The notes beneath the pieces are model-generated. The model did not search any database, was not told where the DNA came from, and was given only the letters and a program-made list of their open reading frames with translations. Shown one piece after another: positions 39,801-49,084 of a stretch of DNA of 64,000 nucleotides. The DNA comes from FEN-1219 sp963744305 (GTDB lineage: Bacteria; Pseudomonadota; Gammaproteobacteria; Steroidobacterales; Rariloculaceae), in contig CAVUTF010000037.1 of assembly GCA_963744305.1 (NCBI GenBank), positions 1 through 64,000 on the forward strand, read 5' to 3'. Position 1 is the stretch's first letter; every line of letters starts with the position of its first letter. The translations under genes were made by a program, and so were the position numbers.

Positions 39801-42800
39801 CGATCGACCCGAACGACGTGCTGTACATCGCCGACTTCGAGAACGCGCGCATCCAACGGTTCAGCGCCGGACGGCACGTTTCGCGGGCGAAGCCGTGTCC
39901 GACGGCAGCGGCATCAACAAGGGCGATCGGCCGAGCTTCGTGGTCGGCAACATGGGTAAGCCCGTCGTCCGTGTCGGTGAACTCGAGCAAGTTCTATGTC
40001 GTCGACCGCGACGAGCAGTTCGTGCACGTCTTCGGCGCGTTGCCATTCAAGGACATCGCCGACGATGCGGTGACGGTGACCTACGTATCCGATCAGGACT
40101 TCCCGAATCCGAACATCACCGGGCAACGACACGTTCACGCTACTCGGTCACGCGACGGGCTCGCGCAGCAGCGCGCCCGCCACGCGTCACAATCACGGTG
40201 GATCGCAACTTCCGCGCGCCGATCGCGCTCGACGGCCGCGGTCACTACGGACGAGGACGTGCCGCTCGAGATCGAGCTTCCGAAGCGGACGATCCCGACG
40301 GCATCGTCGGCCAGGACTTTCTTGGGCCTCGACACCTTGACGTACACGATGACGTCGTTCCGGAGCACGGCGAGCTCACGGGCGGTGGCGCGAACTGGAC
40401 CTATCGGCCCGGCGCAGGCTTTCTACGGCGACGATCGCTTCACATTCAAGGTTAACGACGGCCGAGAGGACTCGAACGAAGCGCACGGTGACGAATCACG
40501 GTGAAAGCCGCGAACGATCCGCCGGAAGTCAGCGATCGAGCAAGCCTCTGGCGCGTAGCCGCTCGGCTTCCCGATGCTCCTGACGCGCGACGTTCCTCGA
40601 CGATCCCGGCCGAGGAGCTACGACGGCACGCAGTGACCTGGGGCGACGGCAGGTCCGGCGTCGACGGGCGAAATCATCGACGGCGAGACGGCGTCGGATC
40701 CCGAGCTCGCAAGGTGTCGTCGTCACGAACCGCCGGTGACCGGCGTCGAAGGGTCACGTCTTCGCCACGCACGTGTACGAGGCGGCGGGCTCGCGAACGA
40801 TCACCGTGTGCATCAACGACGATGGTGGCCTGGAAGGCTGCGACACGCTTGCAGAGCAATCGTCGAGCGCGCTCGTGCATCTCGGTTTCGGCGGCATCGT
40901 CTACGACGCAGCCGCTGCCGGAGGATGAGATCACGGATCAGGAGATACTCGATGGCGTGCCGTTCACGTACGAGGTGACGGTGCTGAACGGCAAGCCGTC
41001 GGTCGGCTCCGGCCTCAAGGCCGAAGGGCTCGTGCTCGATGCCGAGCTGCCGAGCGACCTCAACGTCGTCGACATCGCGATCAACCAAGGCAATTGCGCG
41101 GTGACCGGCGTTGGCGTTGACCTGCGCGATCGGCGACCTCGACGCCGGACGGCTGCGGCGATGCTCGAAGTGCGGGCTTACGGGCCAGGCACGCTCGCGG
41201 CCAACGCCGCGCGCGACTTCAGCGGTGTGCTGACGACGACGGTCCGACCGCGATCGAGCCGCGAGGTCGAGTTCGTGGTCAACGTCGATATGGTGCCGAA
41301 CCTTGCGGACGATGACGGCGACGGCATGACCGAGGGCTACGAGCGCGCTTTCGGCTTGGATCTGGCGCGTGACGACGCCCGAGGAGACGCGGACGGCGAC
41401 GGTCTCGAGAACCGCACGGAGTTCGACTTGCGCACTTCGCCGCGCGCCGTCGACACGGATGGGGATGGGCTGACCGACTTCGCGGAGCACGCAGCGGGCA
41501 ACAGCGATCCGACGCAAGCGGATACTGACGGCGATGGCATGCCGGACGGCTGGGAGCTCAGCTATGGCTTGAGCCCGATGACTGCCGCCGACGCCGCAGA
41601 GGATCCCGACGCAGACGGACTCGCGAACAGCAGATGAGTTCGTGCAGGGCAAGGACCCGAGGCGCGACGACGTTCCGCCGCTGCGTGCGCGCACCGGCGG
41701 ACATCACGGTGGTCGCCACGGGGCGGCTCACGCGCGTTGCGCTCGGCGCGGCAACGGCCGTCGATGGCCGCGACGGAGCCGTGAGCGTCCAAGCCGACAC
41801 CAATGGGCCGTTCCCGCCAGGCCCGAACATCGTGAGTTGGAGCGCGGAGGATGCGCTCGACAATCTGGGCATCGCGGTGCAGCGAGTGAACGTGATACCG
41901 CTCGCGACCTTCGCCGTCGACCAGAGCATCGAGGAGGGCAGAGCGGCCAACGTTCGCGTCGAGCTGAACGGTCCGGCCGTGAGCTACCCGGTCACGATTC
42001 CGTACAGCGTCGCAGGCAGCGCTGACAATGCGGTCGACGACGTCGTGACGAGCGGCACGCTCTCGATCGCGAGCGGCATCGGCGGCTCGATCAAGATCGC
42101 TACCCTGACCGATGCACTCGCCGATCCCGACGAGACGATCGTGCTCACGATGGGCGTCCCCGCGAACGCGGTGCGCGGGGTGAAGACGACGCACACGATC
42201 ACGATCCGCGAGCGCAACTTGCCGCCGCACGTGAACGTGCGCGTGGAGCAGCAAGGACGCCCGGTGACGACCATCGCCCGAGACCGTGGTCGCCTCATCG
42301 TGAACGCCGACGTGATCGATGGACCACGCGACCAGCACAGCTACGACTGGAGCCGGAGCGATCGCGGTATATTCGATCCCGCACGCGCGAAGGACCAACG
42401 CTACGAGCTCGACGCGCTCACGCTGAATCCCGGCGTGTATGCGCTGCGAGTCGACGTCACGGACGACGGCTTGCCGCCGGCTCGCAGCGACGCGCGCACC
42501 TTGCTACGTGTGGTCGATCGGCCACCGCTCCTGAACCCACCGACGATAGCGATAGCGACGGCGTCGACGATCGCACCGAGGGCAGCGCCGATCGTGACGG
42601 CGACCGTGTCGCCGACTACTTGGACGCCATCGACAACCCGAACTTGATGTCACTCGATGAGAACGGCAGGGCGGTCGAGACGAACACCGGGCTTGGGCTG
42701 CGGCTCGGCGAGAGAGCCTTCGCGCTCGACAGCCGCCACGTCGCCATCGCCGAAGACGACGTCATGACGGACGTCGACTATGGGTACGTCAACGGCGTCG

Positions 42801-43467
42801 CGGATTTCGAGATGACGGGACTGGAGCTGGGTGGCCGCGCCGATGTTGTGATACCGCTGCTGCGCCCCGTAACGGCCGGTGCCGTTTATCGGAAGCTCTT
42901 GTACGGCGTGTGGCAGGACTTTGCGGACGGTGGCGGCGAAAGGATCGCATCGGCGCCGGGATCCGACGGCGTCTGCCCGCCGCCTGGGAGCGCCTCGTAT
43001 CAGACCGGGCTCGGCCCGGCGACGGCTGCCTACAGCTAACGCTCACGGATGGTGGGCCGAACGACGCGGACGGCTTCGCGAACGGGATCATTCGCGATCC
43101 CGGCGGCCTCGCGGTGCCGGTTGCCGTCGACGTCGAAGTGCTACCGCCGCCGCGGACCGTGCTGTCGGGCGTGGGCGACGCGGTGATGTTGAGGCTCAAG
43201 CTGCACACGGATTCCGGCGACGTCGTCTTGCGCTCGCTGACGCTGCAGGCGGATGGCACCGGCCGTGAGCGCGACATCGAAGAGGTGCAGGTCGTGCACG
43301 ACGTGGATGGCGATGGAGTGGCCGGGCTGCGTGATCCCATCGTCGCGCGCGGTGCGTATCGACAAAACAGCGGCGTGTTGAGTCTGGAGTTATCCAACGA
43401 TCTCGAAGTGCCGTTCGGAACCACCGATGTTCTGGTCGTCTATCGCATCGGAGGCGCAGTCCGTTGA
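36851..43467 (+). CDS. Giant secreted multidomain protein, about 2200 residues (many frameshifts)
   Basis: A TTG at 36851 starts a signal peptide (PAVTFALFAVLTAAPRWVSG). A helical N-terminal part leads to two HYR-like domains (DSQPPAINIAPEPLTIEATD and RDTQPPILLAPPSKVIEASG), an NHL-type propeller (NTPKFIAIDPNDVLYIADFE), tandem cadherin/Ig-like domains (DRFTFKVNDGREDSNEA), thrombospondin-3-like Asp-rich repeats, a Calx-beta-like domain (EGRAANVRVELNGP) and a C-terminal choice-of-anchor U domain, ending DVLVVYRIGGAVR. At least twenty changes of frame occur between 37340 and 43050, with homologous sequence on both sides each time and very few real stops. That argues for sequencing error rather than decay. 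It is coupled to a small lipoprotein gene. Probably an adhesin or surface-layer protein. Confidence 0.75.
38940..40060 (+). other. NHL-type propeller region of the giant protein
   Basis: Alternating frames show DDTFVVDRDGFLY, ALEVGSDGSVYV, FNTPKFIAIDPNDVLYIADF, SSKFYVVDRDEQFVHVFG: strands ending in D-x-x-G or VVD-D motifs, as in NHL repeats of soluble and surface proteins. At least six frame changes fall here. Confidence 0.6.
41282..41640 (+). other. Thrombospondin-3-like calcium-binding repeats of the giant protein
   Basis: Continuous frame with DDDGDGMTEGYERAFGLD, DADGDGLENRTEFDLRTSP, DTDGDGLTDFAEHAAGNSD and DTDGDGMPDGWELSYGLSP. These are tandem DxDxDG calcium sites spaced about 24-28 residues, ending in DADGLANS. 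Confidence 0.85.
42770..43467 (+). other. Choice-of-anchor U domain and C-terminus of the giant protein
   Basis: After VDYGYVNGVADFEMTGLE comes GGRADVVIPLLRPVTAGAVY, YGVWQDF and CLQLTLTDGGPNDADGFANG, with IIRDPGGLAVP. These are landmarks of the choice-of-anchor U domain, which often stands before a sorting tail; here about 110 more beta-rich residues follow and no GlyGly-CTERM-like tail is present. Confidence 0.75.
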
Positions 43468-43709
43468 GCACGTTGCGACACGTTGACTCGAAGCGTCGGC
43501 GGGCCGTATGGCTCGCCGCGGCGACTTGGCTGCTTGCGGCCTGCGGGGGAAGCGACAACACCGGCGATGAGTTCGCCGTGACCCTTACGGACGTGGAACT
43601 GGTGAAGCAAGGCAGCCACGAGAGGCTGCCGGTAGAGGGGTTACCGGCACCGGGCGGAACGCTCGTTCAGCTCGCCCGGCCGCCCAATCGGAGACGTCCC
43701 GGCGAATGA
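43464..43709 (+). CDS. Small putative lipoprotein coupled to the giant protein gene
   Basis: A TTG at 43464 overlaps the stop of the giant gene. The product of 81 residues has a signal with lipobox (WLAAATWLLAACGG) and a short mature chain (DEFAVTLTDVELVKQGSHER). No family recognised. The overlap suggests that it is made together with, and may anchor, the giant protein. Pro/Arg-rich end. Confidence 0.55.
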   Translation: MSTLRHVDSKRRRAVWLAAATWLLAACGGSDNTGDEFAVTLTDVELVKQGSHERLPVEGLPAPGGTLVQLARPPNRRRPGE

Positions 43710-43718
43710 AATGAGAGC

Positions 43719-44204
43719 CTACTGCGCGCCCGCGCCCGCCGCTTCGGCTTCCGCTTTGGACGTGTAGCCCTTCTCGAGCCAGACCTTCCAGCGCTCGATC
43801 GCTTGCTCGCTGCCGGTACAGCCGCCGTCGGCCGGGTTCAGGAACGTGCCGTCGGCGAGCTTCGCCCATCCCAAGCCTCCGCCGGGGCGGCCGTCCTTCA
43901 ACGGGCAATACAGGATCGTCACGGTGTCGCCCGGCTCGAACGTGCTGCCCGTGATGCCTCGCGGGATCAGCGAAGGCGGAGCGGAGCCCTCGAAGCTCCA
44001 CAGAGTCTCGGTGCCGTCGGAGTTTTTCACGTTCATATAAAGCCACGAATGCGGATTGTTGAACGTCCAGCGAACGACGGTGCCCGTGGCGACCACTTCT
44101 TTCGTGCGGTCGAACATCGCGAAGGAGTGATGCGCTTCCGCTACCGTCACCGTCCCGAGCCCAGCGACCAACGCGGCCGGCATCAAGTTGAACAAGCTCT
44201 TCAT
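43719..44204 (-). CDS. DUF6152 family exported protein
   Basis: ATG 44204 follows GAGGAGTGAGAAG. Signal peptide to VAEA; mature start HHSFAMFDRTKEVVATGTVV, then WTFNNPHSWLYMNVK and FEPGDTVTILYCPLKDGRPG. All landmarks of DUF6152 are intact in one frame. A Thr/Glu/Ala-rich tail extends beyond the usual end (residues 130-161). It is the second member of this family in the window (the other is at 17683), again next to a secreted protein with the WYGDTIGFWD motif, 11 bases downstream of it. Confidence 0.88.
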   Translation of the reverse strand: MKSLFNLMPAALVAGLGTVTVAEAHHSFAMFDRTKEVVATGTVVRWTFNNPHSWLYMNVKNSDGTETLWSFEGSAPPSLIPRGITGSTFEPGDTVTILYCPLKDGRPGGGLGWAKLADGTFLNPADGGCTGSEQAIERWKVWLEKGYTSKAEAEAAGAGAQ

Positions 44205-44215
44205 CTTCTCACTCC

Positions 44216-45220
44216 TCAGTTACCGCTCGGCAGCGTCGTGTTGTAAATCGGGTCGCGGGACTGGCCGGGGAGCTGCGGGAACCGCGTCGTGCCGCGCGCA
44301 TCTCTGTATCCTTCTTCGCCGGGCAGCTTCGATGTCGTGGAGCCGTCCTCCGTCAGGAAGTCATTGCTGCTCCCCTCGCATTCCCAATGCTGAACGCGGT
44401 GGCCCGCGTTCGTAAGCTCGGTCGCGTGGCGAAATGCATACACGGCATTCACCGGCTTCACGAACGCGTTCTTGTCGTAGAACGTGACCTGAACCTCGAG
44501 CCGCTCGATGCCGCCGGGATACTGCTTGAGCTCCCAGACCTCGGTCGACTCGAACGCGTTGCTCGTCATCGGTGCCCATCGAGTGAAATCGGCCGGCAGC
44601 AGGTACTTCGTGTTGGTGACGAGCTTGTTGCCGTCCCAAAAACCGATCGTGTCGCCGTACCAGGAGTGCGTGCCGTAAAGGTTGCTGTGCTCCTTGCCGA
44701 TATAAACGCGGCGTATCCCCGGGCCGTAGTCGTTGATCAGGTACGACTCCTCGGGGAGATTGATGAACTCGTGCGTATAGGGCTCCAGCAGCCAGCGCGG
44801 ATACCCCGGCGGCTCGCAATGAGTGAGACGATCGTATTGCACCTCGCCGAGCTCGGTCTGCTCGCGCCAACGCCCCTTGTATGCCGCGTCGTATGGCGGC
44901 GTCAGAACGCCTTCGCGAACCTTTCCCGTGAAGCCCGGCGCGTCGACGAACGCGTCCATGTGCGTGTTGCCGGCGGTGTTCCACAACCCGTCCCAGCGCG
45001 GCACCGTCGCGAGCGTGTGCTTCGTGCCGCCCTTGGCCTGCGCGAGCAGATACGCGTAGTGCTCCTCGGACGTCGCGAACTCTTTGGGCGGCGGAATCGT
45101 TTTCAGCGGCGGCCCGTAGCCCCCGCCGAACGACCCACCTTGGGCGAATGACATGGACGGCGCGGCACCGAGCGCGAATACGCCGATGCCGATTCCCCAC
45201 AGGCTGGTGCTGAATTTCAT
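44216..45220 (-). CDS. Secreted protein of unknown function, DUF6152-associated type
   Basis: 334 residues with a signal peptide (LWGIGIGVFALGAAPSMSFA) and a Gly/Pro-rich linker. Main motifs are TVPRWDGLWNTAGNTHMD, INLPEESYLINDYGPGIRRV, HSWYGDTIGFWDGNKLVTNT and GGIERLEVQVTFYDKNAF. The part around WYGDTIGFWD is shared with the protein at 16220-17612. Both probably bind a ligand in the periplasm or outside. Frame intact. Forms an operon with the DUF6152 gene that follows. Confidence 0.75.
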   Translation of the reverse strand: MKFSTSLWGIGIGVFALGAAPSMSFAQGGSFGGGYGPPLKTIPPPKEFATSEEHYAYLLAQAKGGTKHTLATVPRWDGLWNTAGNTHMDAFVDAPGFTGKVREGVLTPPYDAAYKGRWREQTELGEVQYDRLTHCEPPGYPRWLLEPYTHEFINLPEESYLINDYGPGIRRVYIGKEHSNLYGTHSWYGDTIGFWDGNKLVTNTKYLLPADFTRWAPMTSNAFESTEVWELKQYPGGIERLEVQVTFYDKNAFVKPVNAVYAFRHATELTNAGHRVQHWECEGSSNDFLTEDGSTTSKLPGEEGYRDARGTTRFPQLPGQSRDPIYNTTLPSGN

Positions 45221-45482
45221 TTAGGCCCCCCGGCGCACTTAGAAGGCGCCATGCGCATGATTCGTTTGGTCAAATACTGCCCAATCGCCCTTGTCGCCAC
45301 AAGGCGCCGACAGCCAAACGCGGAAATCTTATGAAGGCGCGCTACGACTGGCTTCGCGCCTGACCCTCGGCATGCGCCGGGGTGGGGTCTCACCCGGCTG
45401 CCCCCTGCATTCGCGACTTGCCGCAGGTACCATGGCGGCTGGCGCCACAGTTTCGCGACGTTGCTCGTCGTGAGGTCCCACG

Positions 45483-46181
45483 ATGATTAAGAAGCCAACG
45501 GCTCTAGTCTTGTCCCTAGTGCTCGGCTCGTCGATCGCCGCCTGCCAGGAGGCGGGCGACGCAGGACGCAGCGCCGCGCAAACCACAGGCAACACGCAGG
45601 AAAGCACCATGCAAATTCTGAAGCCCTTGCCCGGACGCGAGGGCTCCGCGCCCGCGCTGACGCAGAAGACCACTGTGAGCATGCAAACCACGGCCGGGGA
45701 GGTTGTGATCGAGATCTACCCGGCAGCGGCGCCGAACGCCGCCCAGCGCTTCGTCGAGCTCGTGCAGTCCGGCTTCTACGACGACACGCCGGTCTCGCGA
45801 GTGGTGCCGGGTTTCGTGGCGCAGTTCGGCGTCAATTGGCGCCAGCCGCACAAGGCCTGGAAGGACCGGAATTTCAACGACGACCCGACGATCTTTGCGT
45901 TGGAGCGCGGCACGCTCGCGTTCGCGAAGGCCGGAGCGAACACCAACTCCACGCAGGTCTTCATCAACTACAGGGAGAACAACCGCCTGGCCGACCCGCA
46001 GTACAACTTCACGGTATTCGGCAAGGTGGTCGGCGGAATGGACATCGTGGATTCCTTCGTGCAGGTGGGCGACGCGAGCGGCGGTCTCGACCAGCAGCGG
46101 CTGTGGTTGGACGGCGGCACCTATTTGGATTCGCTCACGACCAAGCCGACGATGATCGAGCGCGCCGTGGTGGTGGAGTAG
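45483..46181 (+). CDS. Peptidyl-prolyl isomerase, cyclophilin type, lipoprotein
   Basis: ATG 45483; the signal ends in a lipobox GSSIAAC, so the protein is membrane anchored in the envelope. Residues 65-230 form a cyclophilin: MQTTAGEVVIEIYPAAAPNA, ALERGTLAFAKAGANTNSTQ and FTVFGKVVGGMDIVDSF. The catalytic Arg is in SRVVPGFVAQFGV. It helps fold exported proteins by cis-trans isomerisation at Pro. 232 residues, frame intact. A 260-base region without a gene precedes it. Confidence 0.92.
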   Translation: MIKKPTALVLSLVLGSSIAACQEAGDAGRSAAQTTGNTQESTMQILKPLPGREGSAPALTQKTTVSMQTTAGEVVIEIYPAAAPNAAQRFVELVQSGFYDDTPVSRVVPGFVAQFGVNWRQPHKAWKDRNFNDDPTIFALERGTLAFAKAGANTNSTQVFINYRENNRLADPQYNFTVFGKVVGGMDIVDSFVQVGDASGGLDQQRLWLDGGTYLDSLTTKPTMIERAVVVE

Positions 46182-46211
46182 AGCAGCATTCGCCGCCAGG
46201 CGGGCTTGTGG

Positions 46212-46251
46212 ATACCCAGTATGGGTATTAGCATACCCATTTTAGGTATGC
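46212..46251 (+). promoter_or_regulatory. Double palindromic operator before the HTH-nucleotidyltransferase gene
   Basis: ATACCCA-GTA-TGGGTAT (46212-46228) and GCATACC-CATTTTA-GGTATGC (46231-46251) are both perfect 7-bp inverted repeats built from the same ATACC half-site. The second covers the start codon. This fits autoregulation by the HTH protein. Confidence 0.7.
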
Positions 46252-46899
46252 ATACAAAACCGAACAAAGCGCACGCCCGCGCGCGGCAAGCCGCTGCCGA
46301 GCCCCGTCCGGGGCACTAGCCTCGCGGATGCGCTGTTCACGGCCACGCAACAGCGAGTTCTTGGACTCCTCTTCGGCCAGCCGAATCGAACCTTCTTCGG
46401 CTAGCGAGTTAATCAGCCTTGCCCGTGCAGGCAGTGGCGGTGTGCAGCGCGAGCTCAAGAGGCTGGCCGACAGCGGCTTAGTGACCGTCTCCCGCGTGGG
46501 CAACCAAAAGCATTATCAAGCGAACCGTGCTTCACCCGTTTTCGATGAGCTTTGTAACATGGTCAGAAAAACGGTCGGATTGCGCGAGCCGATCGGCGCG
46601 GCACTCGTTCCGATGGAAGCTCGGATTGTGCACGCAGCTGTGTACGGATCGGTTGCCAAGCAAAACGACACGGCGACGGAAGGACGGCTCTCCTGCTGTC
46701 GCGCGAGAGCTCACTCTGGAGGAGCTCTATGCCTCCCTAGCACCTGCGGAGAAAAGCTTGGGTCGGAAGATCAATCCAGACGTTATATACGTCGCGTAGA
46801 GTTCGAACGCCGCCATGACGGTAAGCGGCAATTGTATTCTTGAAGCGCGTGCTGGCGGGCGAGCATATCGTGCTAATCGGGGCCGATCTTGCCGCGTAA
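46248..46899 (+). CDS. HTH-nucleotidyltransferase protein of a MNT/HEPN-type module (frameshifted)
   Basis: From ATG 46248 a basic tail leads to a winged helix in changing frames: GTSLADALFTATQQRVLGLL, SELISLARAGSGGVQRELKR and LADSGLVTVSRVGNQKHYQA, followed by a nucleotidyltransferase start HAAVYGSVAKQND. The second metal motif, normally SDVDL, is not restorable by one base. Then come ARELTLEELYASLAPAEKSL, INPDVIY and KRVLAGEHIVLIGADLAA before the stop 46897-46899. Proteins of this type repress their own gene and, as minimal nucleotidyltransferases, modify a HEPN partner. The partner gene follows directly but is truncated. Length about 216 residues if repaired. Part of the damage looks real. 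Confidence 0.65.
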
Positions 46900-47005
46900 G
46901 GAGCTCGACAATCTGGTTCGCGTCAGAAAGCTCAAAGCGGAACCCGCCGAAGCCGAAGAGATTGCCGGACTGGTCCGCTCCGTTCATTATATATTAATGA
47001 TTTGA
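46889..47005 (+). pseudogene. Truncated HEPN-like partner gene
   Basis: A TTG at 46889 overlaps the end of the nucleotidyltransferase gene. The 38-residue frame KELDNLVRVRKLKAEPAEAE looks like the start of the HEPN partner usually found here. It then enters an AT-rich patch, where another frame reads INDLNNVFIINESRLDIK, a faint echo of the next HEPN helix with its ESRxDL core. The remaining two thirds of the gene are absent before the next start at 47084. Confidence 0.5.
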
Positions 47006-47083
47006 ATAATGTATTTATTATTAATGAGAGTAGATTAGATATAAAGTAAGAGTGTTAATAGATGGCCAAAGGAGATGGAAACG

Positions 47084-48037
47084 ATGACGATGAACCGCCG
47101 CCGGATCGCTTCCTACGCGGCCGTGGCCGCTGCATGGCTCGGTGCCGTGGCCGGCCTTCTTGCGCCTCGTGCGGAGGCTGAGCTCGAGGTCTTCGGCAAC
47201 ACCACGACGCTCGAGCTCGCGCCGGTCTTGCTCGCCGCGAGGGATCTCGGCGGGACGGTGTCGGTCAGCAACGGCGGCATCCCGGATCTATTCGACGAAA
47301 GTGCTGCGGATCTCGCGACCAATGCCGAAACGCAAGCGCTGCGTCAATCCGTGGATCATCCCGATCTGCGACTCATCTTCACGGTGGCGGAGGGTTTCTA
47401 TCGCATCGTGGCGCGCCGCTCGGCCGGCATCGCCGCGCTTTCGGACTTGCGCGGCAAACGGATCGCTACGTCTCCGAACACGTCGGCCTCGTACAACATC
47501 CACAAGATGCTCGGCACGGTCGGAATGTCCAGCGACGACGTCACGATCGTTCCCGTGATGCCGCTCGATCTGATGCCGCGAGCACTCGCGAATCGTGAGG
47601 TCGACGCCGTCGCGATCTGGGAACCGTGGATCCAGCTTGCGGCGGACGCGATCGGCGACGACGCGATCGAGTTTCAGGAGCGGCGCGTGTATCGCGAGCT
47701 GTTCTGTCTGTACGCGACGGCGGCAACTCTCGCGGACCCCACGAAGCGCCGCGAGATCGTCGCGTTCGTGCGTGCGCTGATTAGCGCAACCGCGACCGTC
47801 GCTGAGCGGCCGAGCGAAGTGTGGCCGTTGGTCGCCTCGAGCACGGGCTACGACATCGAGCTGATCGAACGAGTTTGGCACCATGAGGGTTATCCCGGGA
47901 CTCTCGTGAGCGACCTCCTCGATGTCATGGTCGAGGAAGACGTCTACGTAGCGCGGGAACGCAACCGCGCGCCGCGCACACGCGCGCAGCTCGCGACTTT
48001 GATCGACGACAGCGTGCTGCGCGAGGCGCTTCGGTGA
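47084..48037 (+). CDS. ABC-transporter-type substrate-binding protein (SsuA/NMT1-like)
   Basis: ATG 47084 is chosen over 47075 because AAAGGAG then lies nine bases upstream. Signal peptide about 30 residues. The mature protein has LEVFGNTTTLELAPVLLAAR, RGKRIATSPNTSASYNIHKM, ALANREVDAVAIWEPWI and a helical end, the two-lobed fold of nitrate/sulfonate/taurine-type binding proteins. 317 residues. No permease or ATPase gene is next to it; instead it overlaps the DUF6282 gene by 4 bases, so it may serve as a sensor or use a distant transporter. Divergent sequence, substrate unknown. Confidence 0.8.
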   Translation: MTMNRRRIASYAAVAAAWLGAVAGLLAPRAEAELEVFGNTTTLELAPVLLAARDLGGTVSVSNGGIPDLFDESAADLATNAETQALRQSVDHPDLRLIFTVAEGFYRIVARRSAGIAALSDLRGKRIATSPNTSASYNIHKMLGTVGMSSDDVTIVPVMPLDLMPRALANREVDAVAIWEPWIQLAADAIGDDAIEFQERRVYRELFCLYATAATLADPTKRREIVAFVRALISATATVAERPSEVWPLVASSTGYDIELIERVWHHEGYPGTLVSDLLDVMVEEDVYVARERNRAPRTRAQLATLIDDSVLREALR

Positions 48038-49035
48038 CGCGGTTGCACGCACGGGTTGCTTGGTTGGCCATGGGGATGCTCGCGGCCCTCGGACTGATGC
48101 GGCAGTTGAGCGCGCAGCAGGCGCCGCAGACCCATTGGGAACAGTACAAGAACCGCCCGGCCGCTCCGCAGCCCGATCAGCACCTGACGGATCCGGCGCT
48201 CGTCGGTGCGATCGATTTGCACGCGCATCACGATCCCGACAGTTATCCGCGAAATCTGGATGCGTTCGACGTCGCGCGGCTCGCGAAGGATCGCGGCTTG
48301 CGCGGCATCGTGCTGAAGAATCACTGGACGGAAACGGCGGGTCTCGCGTATCTGGCGCGCAAATACGCGACGCCGGGTTTCGAGGTATTCGGTGCCCTGA
48401 CTCTGGACTTACCGGTAGGCGGGCTCAATCCGCAAGCGATTCGGTACATGGCGGACGTCGCGGGCGGTTACGGCCGCATCGTTTGGATGCCGACTCACGA
48501 TTCCGAGCACGAGGTGCTCTATAACAAGGAGAGCCGGCCTTTCATCCGAGTGTCGCGGGACGGTGTGCTCGTGCCGGAAGTGCACGACGTGATCGCCGTC
48601 GTCGCGGAGCACGACCTCACACTGGCGACCGGACACGTAACAGCCGAAGAAGCGCTGCAGATCTTGCGTGCCGCAGAGGCAGCCGGCGTGCGCCGGCTCA
48701 TCGTCACGCATCCGCTGTTCGCCCCGCAGTACACGTTCATGTCCGTCGAGCAGTTGCGCGCCGCGGCCGAGCTCGGAGCGTTCCTCGAGATCATCGCGCG
48801 CAACTTGGCGCGCGACGGCGAGGCGAAGGATCGATCACTGGCCGCGATCCGAGCGATCGGCGCGACGCATTTCTTCGTGTCGAGCGATGCCGGTCTCTTG
48901 GGAGAGCTGAACCATACGGATGCGTTGGCCCTCGCGGCCAAAGCGTTGCGCGCCGCAGGGTTCACCGAGGCCGACCTCAGGTTGATGTACAAGGACAATC
49001 CCGCATTTCTCGTGGGCTTGCCGGTCCTGCCGTGA
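48034..49035 (+). CDS. DUF6282 family exported protein, amidohydrolase-like
   Basis: GTG 48034 overlaps the previous stop as GTGA. Signal peptide to LSAQQAP. Metal-binding motifs of an amidohydrolase/PHP-like barrel are visible: AIDLHAHHDPDSYPR, VLKNHWTET, WMPTHDSEHEV, LATGHVTAEEAL, LIVTHPLF and FVSSDAGLLGELNHTDAL. 333 residues, frame intact. DUF6282 proteins are unproven metal-dependent hydrolases. Coupling to a substrate-binding protein suggests that both act on the same compound outside the cytoplasm. Confidence 0.87.
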   Translation: MTRLHARVAWLAMGMLAALGLMRQLSAQQAPQTHWEQYKNRPAAPQPDQHLTDPALVGAIDLHAHHDPDSYPRNLDAFDVARLAKDRGLRGIVLKNHWTETAGLAYLARKYATPGFEVFGALTLDLPVGGLNPQAIRYMADVAGGYGRIVWMPTHDSEHEVLYNKESRPFIRVSRDGVLVPEVHDVIAVVAEHDLTLATGHVTAEEALQILRAAEAAGVRRLIVTHPLFAPQYTFMSVEQLRAAAELGAFLEIIARNLARDGEAKDRSLAAIRAIGATHFFVSSDAGLLGELNHTDALALAAKALRAAGFTEADLRLMYKDNPAFLVGLPVLP

Positions 49036-49084
49036 TATATATGCCACCGCTGCTCGTGACCGATCTCTACAGGAGAAAAACAAC

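Noticed and set aside
45221..45482. Small RNA or gene before the cyclophilin
   Set aside because: GC-rich 262-base interval with no open frame bearing a start signal and no clear hairpin plus T-run.
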